From positions 1 through 53,807 of the forward strand of contig VGBN01000003.1 of the NCBI GenBank assembly GCA_016870455.1: 53,807 nucleotides of DNA, read 5' to 3'. Source of the DNA: Actinomycetota bacterium (GTDB taxonomy: Bacteria; Actinomycetota; Actinomycetes; Nanopelagicales; Nanopelagicaceae). Shown here piece by piece: positions 35,676 to 44,803 of the stretch (the stretch's first letter is position 1; every line of letters starts with the position of its first letter). A program made the translations under genes and the position numbers. The notes beneath the pieces were generated by a model. That model worked only from the letters and a program-made list of their open reading frames with translations. It ran no database searches and was not told the origin of the DNA.

Positions 35676-37004
35676 CTAAATCAAGCCCGATAAATCATCT
35701 GGCACAGTTACGCTATCTAAAAATCCTTTTACATTGCCTAAATCTGCAGGCATAGGTAGGAAGGCTGGGTCCTCCCAGCACTTATCCCGCCCATCTGCTC
35801 CTCTTAAACTTTTAACCTCACCCCAAAAAGCAGATGCCTCTCGCATTTTTCTTGGTGAGACCTCAAGCCCAAGTAGGTTTGCAAACAATTGTTGCATTGG
35901 TGCATTTGTGGCTCGTCGACGTCTGGAGTTTTCAATCAATGCTGAAAAAGCTGGGATTCTCTCACTAGCGACCTGAGAAATAACATGATCAATCCAGCCT
36001 TCAATTAATGCAAGTGTCATCTCTAATCTGCTTAAGGCTAACTCTTGGGCCGGTGTTTGTTGTGGCGTAAACAACCCTGCACTTAATGCAATATTGATTG
36101 CTTGGGGATTATTAATATCAATCTCCCCACTTGCCATCGCCTCCTCGGCCTGCCTAGTTATTGACTCAACATCAATTGTGATGCCACTGCCATATGCCGT
36201 AATCAAACCCTGAATGTAATTTTGCAACCAAGCGGTGTTGGCAAACAATCTCGCAGCAGCACACTCTCGAAGAGATAGATATAGCTCCACCTGCTCCTTA
36301 TCAATTCCAAGTCCTTCAGCCCAATCATTTATATTTTGCGGGACCAAATGTGGGCCACAATCAGCTTTTAGCAACGGTATTGCCACATCATTTGCACCGG
36401 TAATTGAGTTAGCAAGTAATCCCACAGTTTGGCCTAATTGAGTAGCGATTAAATTTCCCATAAAGCCACGAAGTATTCGAGCTAACATTAATTTCATAGC
36501 ATCTTGTTGAGCTTGGGAGCCAACGCCCGCCCCCATAAATTCAATTGGCAGGGGGTTGTTACTTGTAGTGATGACATTGCTGAGCGCATCTGCCATACCT
36601 GTAGCTAATGGCTCAATCATCACCTGCCAGCCAGTTACTGAGTGATTTAACCAATCACTCTTTGACCAAGCGCTTTTGTTAGGCATAACGGCGGCTGGAA
36701 ACAAAATTTCAGTATCTAGCCAAGTATTTGCTAATAAAAGTGATTGGGTATATTTACTTTGATCTGTTACACCAATCGGCAAATCACCCTTTGCAGTAAT
36801 AATTTTCTTAGCAAGCTCGCGTAGGTGCTCTACAGTAATTAATGTTTGGTCACCACCGCTATTGCCAGCTTGCATGCTTTCAAAAAAAGATTTAGCACCG
36901 GCTAGTGCATTTGAGTCCACTCCCATTTCTGAGAATTTCTTCAACAGCGCATCAAAGTCTGGCTGACCCTCATTTGGTAAAAAGCCAAAACCCATTTTGC
37001 TCAA
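35676..37004 (-). CDS. DUF2342 protein (zincin-like hydrolase family)
   Basis: Actinobacterial protein of the DUF2342 / putative hydrolase family, 442 residues, neighbour of the Lon-PDZ protease and UPF0182 genes as in mycobacteria. It begins with MGFGF, and the conserved core includes EFMGAGVGSQAQQDAMKLMLARILRGFMGNLIATQLGQTVG, LALIEGWIDHVI and ENSRRRRATNAPMQQLFANLLGLEVSPRKMREA. I see no HExxH, so peptidase activity is only inferred from family annotation. Start may be TTG 37004 or ATG 36995 (AGG 9 nt upstream). Confidence 0.85.
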   Translation of the reverse strand: MSKMGFGFLPNEGQPDFDALLKKFSEMGVDSNALAGAKSFFESMQAGNSGGDQTLITVEHLRELAKKIITAKGDLPIGVTDQSKYTQSLLLANTWLDTEILFPAAVMPNKSAWSKSDWLNHSVTGWQVMIEPLATGMADALSNVITTSNNPLPIEFMGAGVGSQAQQDAMKLMLARILRGFMGNLIATQLGQTVGLLANSITGANDVAIPLLKADCGPHLVPQNINDWAEGLGIDKEQVELYLSLRECAAARLFANTAWLQNYIQGLITAYGSGITIDVESITRQAEEAMASGEIDINNPQAINIALSAGLFTPQQTPAQELALSRLEMTLALIEGWIDHVISQVASERIPAFSALIENSRRRRATNAPMQQLFANLLGLEVSPRKMREASAFWGEVKSLRGADGRDKCWEDPAFLPMPADLGNVKGFLDSVTVPDDLSGLI

Positions 37005-37088
37005 CCTGCCCTTTGGTAAAAATCTAAAGTTTCTAGTGGTAGAACAATAATGCCACCAATTTTCTTCCCCGCTGATTAGGATGGGGTA

Positions 37089-37265
37089 ATGAGCTCAAGT
37101 GCGGCTTCGGCCCTAGTTTGGTTGCTAATCCCCATCGTGGCGGTCAGTTGTGCGATTATTTACGGTGTTTGGATCTCAAAATACAAGTCTAAGTTTGAAA
37201 ACCAAACTAATCGGTCAGTAAATAAGTTTAAGAAGTTTCAAAATACTTTTCGCCCCAAAAATTAA
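37089..37265 (+). CDS. Small membrane protein (58 aa)
   Basis: Frame MSSSAASALVWLLIPIVAVS... with one hydrophobic helix (about residues 8-27), then WISKYKSKFENQ and a strongly basic tail NKFKKFQNTFRPKN. TAGGAT lies 6 nt before the ATG, identical in sequence and spacing to the ispH start, so a leaderless gene is well supported. No known family recognised. The Lon-PDZ protease starts 19 nt later and may share the transcript. Confidence 0.72.
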   Translation: MSSSAASALVWLLIPIVAVSCAIIYGVWISKYKSKFENQTNRSVNKFKKFQNTFRPKN

Positions 37266-37284
37266 TTTAAGGCAGATTTCATAA

Positions 37285-38346
37285 ATGCGTTCATTGCTTC
37301 CAGTAAGAGGTTATGTGCCACTGCCTACCAAGCTTGTGTTGATTCTTTTACTACTGGGCTCACTTTTCTTACCCGCCCCTTATGTGATTTTGGCACCCGG
37401 TGATCCGCAAAATGTTTTAGGTTCTGCGATAAAAATCTCAGGTACTAATACCTATCCGACAACTGGCAAACTTTCAGTTACTGCAGTAATGATTACTGAC
37501 CCTGATTCATATATAACTGCCTTTGATATTTTTTATGGCTGGATAGATAAAAATCGGGCAGTGCTTCCGCGTGAGCGTGTGTATCCAGCTGGCGAGACTG
37601 CAGCTGAAGCACAGCAAGAAGGCGCAGTTGAGATGAGCGGCTCACAGATAAATGCAACCGCTGCAGCTCTTACCTATCTAGGTTATGAAATTCCTGCCAA
37701 ATTAGAGGTGGTAGGGATCCAGGAACAAAGTAATGCCCACAAAGTGATTTTAGTAAATGATCAGGTGCTATCGATAGATCAGATTAAACCCAAAAACACA
37801 ACTGATGTTTTGATGTATTTAGAGAGTAAAAAAGTAGGAGAAATAGTCAGCGTTGAAATAGATCGCCCAAAGGTGGGCGTATTGAGCAAAAAAATTGCCT
37901 TATCGCCAAGGGAGGATGGTTCAGCATTTATTGGCATCAATATCCAAGAGAAATTTGATTTTCCATTTGATGTTGATATCAAACTTGCTGAAACTGGTGG
38001 ACCAAGCGGTGGTTTGATATTTGCCTTAGGAATTGTGGAAAAATTAACTCAACTTGATTTAGTGCGCTCTCGAAATATTGCCGGCACAGGCACAATTACC
38101 ACCGATGGCAGAGTTGGACCAATTGGGGGAATTGTGGAGAAGATAATTGGAGCTCAAAACGATGGTGTTGATCTATTTTTTACCCCAATAAACAATTGCC
38201 AGGATATAAATAATCCTGGTCGATTAAGCACTGGCAAAGGGGGCAAGATTATGAAAATTGTGCCGGTGGCCACACTCGCTGAGGCAATTGAAGTATTAAA
38301 ACTGCCTGAGAATGCCAAGTTTCCCAGCTGTAAAAGCTATGCCTAG
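37285..38346 (+). CDS. Membrane-anchored Lon-like protease with PDZ domain (YlbL type)
   Basis: Extracytoplasmic serine protease, 353 residues: N-terminal membrane helix (KLVLILLLLGSLFLPAPYVILAPG), degenerate PDZ region (VVGIQEQSNAHKVILVNDQVLSIDQIKPKNTTDV), and a C-terminal Lon proteolytic domain with the Ser-Lys dyad in AETGGPSGGLIFALGI and RVGPIGGIVEKIIGAQ. Cysteines near the C-terminus (NNCQD, PSCKS) may form a disulfide. Conserved next to UPF0182 and DUF2342 genes in Actinobacteria. Substrate unknown; it may act in envelope quality control. Confidence 0.93.
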   Translation: MRSLLPVRGYVPLPTKLVLILLLLGSLFLPAPYVILAPGDPQNVLGSAIKISGTNTYPTTGKLSVTAVMITDPDSYITAFDIFYGWIDKNRAVLPRERVYPAGETAAEAQQEGAVEMSGSQINATAAALTYLGYEIPAKLEVVGIQEQSNAHKVILVNDQVLSIDQIKPKNTTDVLMYLESKKVGEIVSVEIDRPKVGVLSKKIALSPREDGSAFIGINIQEKFDFPFDVDIKLAETGGPSGGLIFALGIVEKLTQLDLVRSRNIAGTGTITTDGRVGPIGGIVEKIIGAQNDGVDLFFTPINNCQDINNPGRLSTGKGGKIMKIVPVATLAEAIEVLKLPENAKFPSCKSYA

Positions 38347-38365
38347 GAATGGCTAAGATCTGAGC

Positions 38366-41287
38366 ATGAGTAACTCTGGTTTTGGTGGCGGAGGATTTAA
38401 CCGCAATAACAATCCATTTGGCGGCAGTGGCATCGGCGGAAATTTCCCAAATCCATTTGCTAATCGTGGCGGTGGCAGAAGAAGAGTTAGTCCATTAACT
38501 ATTACCTTCATAGTTATTTTTATTTTATCCACCATTTTAGTTTCCTTAAGTGGCTTTTACGCCGACCTGCTTTGGTTTCGTTCTGTTGGCTATGTTGATG
38601 TTTGGCAAACATCCTTGTTTACTAAAATCTATCTCTTCCTAGGCTTTGGATTAATTACCGCTGCGATTATCACCCTTAATATTTACCTAGCTTTTAAAAA
38701 GCGGCCAATATATGTGCCAATTTCAGTTGAAGCAGAGAGCTTAGAAAGATATCGCGCTCAACTAGAGCCGATTCGTAAGTTTGTTTTAATTGGTACCTTC
38801 TTAGCAATTTTTTACTTTGCTGGTAGCGCTGGCTCAAGATTTTGGCAAACCTGGTTACTTTTTAGAAACTCAACAGAGTTTGGTCAGGTTGATCCACAAT
38901 TTGGCCTTGATATTTCATTTTTTGCATTCAAGCTGCCAATGTGGCAGGCATTGATTGGCTGGGGTATTTCAACAATAGTTTTGGCAATTATTGCCGCTGC
39001 TGCCGTGCATTACATTTATGGTGGCATCAGGCCGCAGGTGAAGGAAGAGCGCACAACTGTTGCAGCCAGGGTTCAACTTTCAATTTTGTTAGGTTTGTTG
39101 GTACTGCTTAAAGCAGTTGCATATTGGTTTGATCGCTTTGCATTAAGCCTCAAAGAAGGACGTCTAATCACAGGACTTACCTATAGCGATGTCAACGCAC
39201 TCTTACCTGCCAAATCAATCTTGGCCGCTATTGCAGTGATCTGCTCGCTGTTGTTCTTTGCAAATATTGTTAGAAAATCCTGGCTGCTACCAACTGCAGG
39301 CGTTGCTTTGATGGTTATTGCATCCGTCTTAATTGCTGGAGTTTATCCAGCTGCAATTCAGCAATTTCAAGTAAAGCCATCTGAATCAACCAAAGAGGCA
39401 CCATATATTCAAAGAAATATTGATGCAACTAGAAGTGCATATGGGTTAACAGATGTTGAGGTCAAGGATTATCAAGCAACTGTTGCTACTTCAGCTGGGC
39501 AACTAGCAAATGATGCAGCCACAATTGCAAATATTCGATTAATGGATCCAAATGTATTGTCAGCAACCTTTAGGCAGTTGCAGCAGATAAAGCCATATTA
39601 CGCTTTTGCTGATTCATTGGATATTGATCGTTATAAAATTGATGGCAAAGAGCGAGATGTTGTCGTTGCGATTCGTGAGTTAAATATTGATGGAAATCCA
39701 GCCCGAAATTGGATTAATGATCATTTGGTTTACACCCATGGTTTTGGAATGGTTGCCGCCTACGGAAATACTGTGGATGCTGATGGTAAGCCAACCTTTG
39801 TAATTGGCGATATTCCACCAACAAAAGGATTAGGGGAGTTTCAACCAAGAGTTTATTTTGGTGAGAATGTTCCTGATTACTCAATTATCGGTGGACCGGC
39901 AGCAAGTAATCCTGTTGAGCTTGATTACCCAGATGATAAGTCACCAAATGGCCAAAAAAACTACACCTATACCGGCAAGGGTGGAGTCCCAATGGGTTCT
40001 TTATTTACCCGGTTGTTGTTTGCGATTAAGTATCAAGAACAACGAATTCTTCTTTCAAATTTAATCAACTCTGAGTCAAAGATATTATTTAATAGAAATC
40101 CACGTGAGCGAGTGGCAAAGGTTGCCCCTTGGCTTACATTAGATGGTGATCCATACCCTGCAATCATTGATGGAAAAATTCTTTGGATTATTGATGGCTA
40201 TACAACTAGCAATGGTTATCCAAATTCCAGGGTGGTAAATCTTGCAAACACTGGTGATGCACTTACTAGTCGGTCAAACGCTGTTTCATCTTTGGATAAT
40301 CGAAATGTAAATTACATTCGAAATTCAATTAAGGCCACAGTAGATGCTTATGACGGTACCGTCTCCTTGTATCAGTGGGATACCCAAGACCCGGTACTTG
40401 CTACCTGGAGCAAAGCATTCCCAGGCAGTGTCAAACCAAGAGGAGAGATTTCTCCTGAGCTACTCTCACATGTTAGATATCCAGAGGATATGTTTCGGGT
40501 GCAACGAGATATTCTCAGCGCCTACCATGTGACAAATGCTGGTGCGTTTTACGGCGGACAAGATTTTTGGCGGGTACCACTAGATCCTTCAAGTTTTGGA
40601 TCAAACTCTGGTAATCAACCGCCTTACTACCTAACTATGCAGATTCCAGGGCAAAGTAAGCCAACATTTTCACTGTATACCCCATTTGTACCAAGGGGTG
40701 GTCGAGAGAACCTAACAGCGTTAGCGGTGGTAAATGCTGATGCTGGCGATGAGTACGGCAAGATCACTGTTTTGCAGTTACCTCGTTCAACTAACGTTCC
40801 TGGCCCATCACAGGTAGCATCAAATTTTGAGGCTAAGCCCGAGGTTGCAACATCACTTTCTTTGCTACGTCAAGGTGGCGCAGATGTTGTTTTGGGTAAT
40901 CTATTAACACTTCCAGTGGGCAAGGGTTTGCTTTATGTGCAACCAGTTTATGTTCGAGCAACTGGAAATACAGCAGCTTATCCATTGCTGCAAAGAGTTT
41001 TAGTTTCATTTGGTGATCAGATTGGATTTAGCGAAACCTTACAAGGTGCGTTAGATCAGGTATTTGGTGGCGACTCTGGAACTGATGCTTCAAATAATCA
41101 GCCAAACACACCAATTAATGAAGGTGCAGGAACTAGCCAAGCAATAAGAACTGCAATTGCTTCACTGCAATCTGCGTTTGCAGATCTTGAAGCAGCACAA
41201 CGAAGGTTAGATGGTGCTGCAGAAGATCGAGCAAGAGCTAGAGTTAAAGCAGCAATAGCAGCATTGATCGCAGCCCAAAATAGATAG
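38366..41287 (+). CDS. UPF0182 family large membrane protein
   Basis: Large actinobacterial membrane protein of unknown function, 973 residues. The N-terminus is Gly/Asn-rich (GFGGGGFNRNNNPFGGSG), followed by about seven membrane helices up to residue 335 and a large domain predicted outside (YIQRNIDATRSAYGL, GDIPPTKGLGEFQPRVYFGE, RLLFAIKYQEQRILLS, DPYPAIIDGKILWIIDGYT). The C-terminal tail is an Ala/Arg-rich helix (SLQSAFADLEAAQRRLDGAAEDRARAR). TAAGAT 6 nt before the ATG suggests a leaderless mRNA. Confidence 0.93.
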   Translation: MSNSGFGGGGFNRNNNPFGGSGIGGNFPNPFANRGGGRRRVSPLTITFIVIFILSTILVSLSGFYADLLWFRSVGYVDVWQTSLFTKIYLFLGFGLITAAIITLNIYLAFKKRPIYVPISVEAESLERYRAQLEPIRKFVLIGTFLAIFYFAGSAGSRFWQTWLLFRNSTEFGQVDPQFGLDISFFAFKLPMWQALIGWGISTIVLAIIAAAAVHYIYGGIRPQVKEERTTVAARVQLSILLGLLVLLKAVAYWFDRFALSLKEGRLITGLTYSDVNALLPAKSILAAIAVICSLLFFANIVRKSWLLPTAGVALMVIASVLIAGVYPAAIQQFQVKPSESTKEAPYIQRNIDATRSAYGLTDVEVKDYQATVATSAGQLANDAATIANIRLMDPNVLSATFRQLQQIKPYYAFADSLDIDRYKIDGKERDVVVAIRELNIDGNPARNWINDHLVYTHGFGMVAAYGNTVDADGKPTFVIGDIPPTKGLGEFQPRVYFGENVPDYSIIGGPAASNPVELDYPDDKSPNGQKNYTYTGKGGVPMGSLFTRLLFAIKYQEQRILLSNLINSESKILFNRNPRERVAKVAPWLTLDGDPYPAIIDGKILWIIDGYTTSNGYPNSRVVNLANTGDALTSRSNAVSSLDNRNVNYIRNSIKATVDAYDGTVSLYQWDTQDPVLATWSKAFPGSVKPRGEISPELLSHVRYPEDMFRVQRDILSAYHVTNAGAFYGGQDFWRVPLDPSSFGSNSGNQPPYYLTMQIPGQSKPTFSLYTPFVPRGGRENLTALAVVNADAGDEYGKITVLQLPRSTNVPGPSQVASNFEAKPEVATSLSLLRQGGADVVLGNLLTLPVGKGLLYVQPVYVRATGNTAAYPLLQRVLVSFGDQIGFSETLQGALDQVFGGDSGTDASNNQPNTPINEGAGTSQAIRTAIASLQSAFADLEAAQRRLDGAAEDRARARVKAAIAALIAAQNR

Positions 41288-41300
41288 TAATTTGATTTAT

Positions 41301-41329
41301 TTGGGTTAATTGCCCCTCTACTCTAAGAT
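41301..41329 (+). promoter_or_regulatory. Promoter of initiator tRNA
   Basis: TTGGGT (41301-41306), 17-nt spacer, TAAGAT (41324-41329); the start at about 41336 leaves a 5-nt leader before the tRNA. Confidence 0.6.
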
Positions 41330-41340
41330 TTCATCACCGA

Positions 41341-41417
<77 letters not shown>

Positions 41418-41421
41418 ACTT

Positions 41422-43725
41422 TTATCTAATGCGTAAGCTATTTAGCACCACAAATAAAGATGATAGCGACATTGCAGCTGCAGCATACATCGGCGATAAA
41501 TTTCCGCTAGCAGCAATTGGAATAAATGCCACGTTATAGAAAAACGCCCAACCTAGGTTGGATTTAATTACCCTCACACTCTTCTTAGAGATAGCCAGCG
41601 TCTGTAATACTGCAATTAATGAGGGTCTAATTAAAGTTATATCAGCAGCTGCAATCGCAGTTTCAGTTCCGGATCCCATGGCAATACTTAGATCAGCCTT
41701 GGCAAGTGCAGCAGCATCATTGATACCATCGCCAATCATTAATACTCGACCTTTTTGCTGTAACTTCTCCACAAAACTTAACTTGTCCTGCGGTGTAGCG
41801 GCTGCAAATATTTGATCTATCGGAATTCCAACAGCAGCTCCCATTGAGATAGCAGCATTTTCACCATCACCAGTCACTAACCAAGTATTGATTCCAGAGT
41901 TTTGTAGTTTTTCAACTGCCTGTTTGCTCTCTGGCTTAATCAAGTCACCAACTTCAAACACGCCATAAGCCAGGCCATCAACAGCTAAGACGGCAACAGA
42001 ATTGGCTCTTAGATTTGCAGATTCAATTGCCTGAGTAAGTTTTGGTGCAAACTCAGTTGTTGCTCTTGCAATTGAGATTACTGAACCGATTAATACTGCT
42101 TTTGAGTTTGCAGTTTGGGAGGCTGGAATTCGAGCTGCAACTCCCGCCCCTGGTGTGTGTTCAAAATCTAAGACCTCTACCTTCGTAACTCCTTGCTTTT
42201 GCAAGGCGGTAGAGATTGCTTTTGCAATGGGATGTGAATCTAAGCTCTCAATCGATAATGCATATGAAAGTAAATCTGAGGTATTAATCGATGTGCTATC
42301 TGTCGAAAGTGGGTTATTAATTAGTGTCATCTCAAGCAGCGCCATTTGCCCGATGGTTATAGTTCCAGTCTTATCAAATACGGCATCGGTAATGCCAACC
42401 GCTTTTTCAATAGAGCGAGGAGATCGAATTACAATTCCAGATCTTGCAGCCTTGCCAGTTGCCACCATCAATGCAATAGGAGTAGCAAGTCCAAGTGCAC
42501 ATGGACAGGCAATCACTAATACCGCAACCGCTGCGGTTACTGAGGTTACAAGTTCAGCGGAGGTGAAGTACCACGCAGAAAAAGTAGCCACAGAAAGCAA
42601 AAGAACTACTGGCACAAACACCCTACTTATTTTGTCTGCCAACTGTTGCGCTGGTGCTTTTTCTGATTGAGCGGCCAATACCATTCGAGTAATTCGAGCA
42701 AGTTCAGTGTCGGATCCGATACGGGTAGCCTTTACCAAGATATTTCCATTGTTATTTATTGAACCAGCAAAAACTAAATCACCTACCCCTACCTCAATCG
42801 GCTTAGCCTCACCAGTCAAAAACGCATTATTAATTGTTGTGTAACCAATTACTACCTGCCCATCAGTTGCAATTCGATCCCCCGGCTTAACAACAAATAC
42901 ATCACCAACTTGAAGCTGATCAATCGGTATAAAAATATTGCCATTAACACCTTGAACTTCAACCTCACCAGATGAGAGCTTAAACAGCTCAGCTAAAGCA
43001 GAGCCGGCCTTTCGTTTGGCTCGGTGCTCTAAGTAACGCCCCAGCATCACAAAAAATATCACCGCTGCCGATACCTCTGCATATACATTTAAGATAGAAC
43101 TTGAGGGGTTATAAGTTATAAGTGAATAGATGCTCCAGCACAATGCAATCAGTGAACCAAGAGAGACCAAAGTATCCATAGTAGGGCTAGCAATATTCTT
43201 AAGCGCCGCACGATGTATTGGCCAAGCTAATATCAACACAACTAATGCTGAAAGTATTATCACCAACCAAAGAGAAATGGATGCAATCGGGTAGTTAATC
43301 GTTATTGAGCTTGTAAAAGTACTTAAAAAATTATTGAGATCATCAATCAAAGATAAAAGAAATCTGTCCAAATCTTCATGCCAACTATGGATCATAGAGA
43401 TGGCAATAATTGGCACGGTAAAAATGAAGGTAATAAGAAGTCGTATTCCTAGATGACTAGATTTTTCAAAGGATTCTCGTTCGCCCTTAAATGCAGATGC
43501 CTCATAACCTGCAGATTTAATCGCCGAGATTAAATCTTTATCTGAAACATTGAAAGGTGCAATTATGTGAGCAGATTCCATCGCTAAATTAACTGCAGCT
43601 CTAACACCAGATATTTTGTTTAACGATTTTTCAACCGATCCAACGCAAGATGAACAGGTCATGCCGGTTACCGAAAGATTTACCTGTCGAGTTTTAATCT
43701 TGTTATCAGTCACACCATTAGCCAT
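41422..43725 (-). CDS. copA: Heavy-metal P1B-type ATPase (copper exporter type)
   Basis: Cation pump of 767 residues, expected to export Cu(I). One N-terminal metal-binding domain with GMTCSSC (about residue 21), eight membrane helices, actuator LTGEAKP, ion-channel CPC in VIACPCALGLATP, phosphorylation site DKTGTITIG, nucleotide-binding HP motif SHPIAKAI, and hinge GDGINDAAALAKADLSIAMGSGT. TAATCT 7 nt before the ATG suggests a leaderless transcript. No chaperone or CsoR-type regulator is visible nearby. Confidence 0.93.
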   Translation of the reverse strand: MANGVTDNKIKTRQVNLSVTGMTCSSCVGSVEKSLNKISGVRAAVNLAMESAHIIAPFNVSDKDLISAIKSAGYEASAFKGERESFEKSSHLGIRLLITFIFTVPIIAISMIHSWHEDLDRFLLSLIDDLNNFLSTFTSSITINYPIASISLWLVIILSALVVLILAWPIHRAALKNIASPTMDTLVSLGSLIALCWSIYSLITYNPSSSILNVYAEVSAAVIFFVMLGRYLEHRAKRKAGSALAELFKLSSGEVEVQGVNGNIFIPIDQLQVGDVFVVKPGDRIATDGQVVIGYTTINNAFLTGEAKPIEVGVGDLVFAGSINNNGNILVKATRIGSDTELARITRMVLAAQSEKAPAQQLADKISRVFVPVVLLLSVATFSAWYFTSAELVTSVTAAVAVLVIACPCALGLATPIALMVATGKAARSGIVIRSPRSIEKAVGITDAVFDKTGTITIGQMALLEMTLINNPLSTDSTSINTSDLLSYALSIESLDSHPIAKAISTALQKQGVTKVEVLDFEHTPGAGVAARIPASQTANSKAVLIGSVISIARATTEFAPKLTQAIESANLRANSVAVLAVDGLAYGVFEVGDLIKPESKQAVEKLQNSGINTWLVTGDGENAAISMGAAVGIPIDQIFAAATPQDKLSFVEKLQQKGRVLMIGDGINDAAALAKADLSIAMGSGTETAIAAADITLIRPSLIAVLQTLAISKKSVRVIKSNLGWAFFYNVAFIPIAASGNLSPMYAAAAMSLSSLFVVLNSLRIR

Positions 43726-43750
43726 ACTGATCAGATTACTCTTACTTTCA

Positions 43751-44803
43751 CTACTTGGTAGATAAAACTCTACGAAGGCTAGCCAACCTAGCCAAGTTTT
43801 GTTCCGAGAATGTTGACCAGTGATTTAGTGCACAACCCTCTTCGTTGTGTGTGCAGTTTTTCTGACAGTTTGAAATAGCATCACAAAACTCAGGAAAAGA
43901 GGAGATAACTCTGGCAGGTTGAATATGAGCAATTCCAAAAGAGCGTACTCCAGGTGTATCAATCACCCAGCCAAAATCTGCACCGTCAATGGAAGATGAC
44001 AGCGGTAAAGCAACTGCACTTGAGGTTGTATGGCGACCGCGACCGGTAACTTGATTAACATCACCCGTAGCACGACTAATTTTTTCAAATATAGATTGTG
44101 AAGCTCGATTGTTTGAATTAGCCAATAGATTATTCACTAAAGTTGATTTTCCAACTCCAGAGTGTCCAAGCAAGACAGTGGTTTTGCCAAGTAAAGCTTT
44201 TTGTAGCATGGTTAAATCAGTTGACCTATCAATTTTAAATACCAAGAGATCTAAATCTTTATATATTTTTAAAAACTCATCACCATCTGCTAAATCTTTT
44301 TTGGTCATGACAATTATTGGTTTTATACCCTGGTCATAAGCAACTGCTAGAGCTCGATCAACTAAGCCGATCCTAGGTTCAGGGTTGGCAGCCGCAATAA
44401 CTATTGCCATTTGATCAATATTTGCAACTATAACTCGCTCATCATTGACATGGTCATCAATACTTCGTGTTAAGGCATTTTTCCTGGGTTGAACTGTTAC
44501 TACTCGGGCTAATGATCCTTCATTACCTGAAACATCGCCGACGATTGAGACTAAATCTCCTACAACAACAGAGTTTTTTCCTAGCTCTCTGGCCTTCATT
44601 GCAGTAATAATTTTTTTCCCAGCCGGACTTTCAATTAAACATTTAACTCGCCCTCGATCAACCTCAATAATTGTGGCAGTTAGAGCCTTTGAATAATCTG
44701 GCCGGTCTTTACTGCGCGGACGGGCTTTATTGCTAGTTCCAAATTGGCGTGACTTGTTAATACGCACATCATCTTCATCCCAATTATTTTTTGATCTAGC
44801 CAT
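43751..44803 (-). CDS. rsgA: Ribosome small-subunit GTPase RsgA
   Basis: Circularly permuted GTPase that acts late in 30S maturation, 350 residues. OB-fold first (SIVGDVSGNEGSLARVVTVQPRKNALTRS), then G4 VMTKKDLADG, G1 LGHSGVGKSTLVNNLL, G3 DTPGVRSFG, and the C-terminal zinc knuckle with CDAISNCQKNCTHNEEGCALN. Start at ATG 44803 (MARSKNNWDEDD), which has AGGAAA 6 nt upstream inside aroA; it overlaps the aroA stop by 8 nt. The frame continues upstream within aroA but that part is not family-like. Confidence 0.95.
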   Translation of the reverse strand: MARSKNNWDEDDVRINKSRQFGTSNKARPRSKDRPDYSKALTATIIEVDRGRVKCLIESPAGKKIITAMKARELGKNSVVVGDLVSIVGDVSGNEGSLARVVTVQPRKNALTRSIDDHVNDERVIVANIDQMAIVIAAANPEPRIGLVDRALAVAYDQGIKPIIVMTKKDLADGDEFLKIYKDLDLLVFKIDRSTDLTMLQKALLGKTTVLLGHSGVGKSTLVNNLLANSNNRASQSIFEKISRATGDVNQVTGRGRHTTSSAVALPLSSSIDGADFGWVIDTPGVRSFGIAHIQPARVISSFPEFCDAISNCQKNCTHNEEGCALNHWSTFSEQNLARLASLRRVLSTK

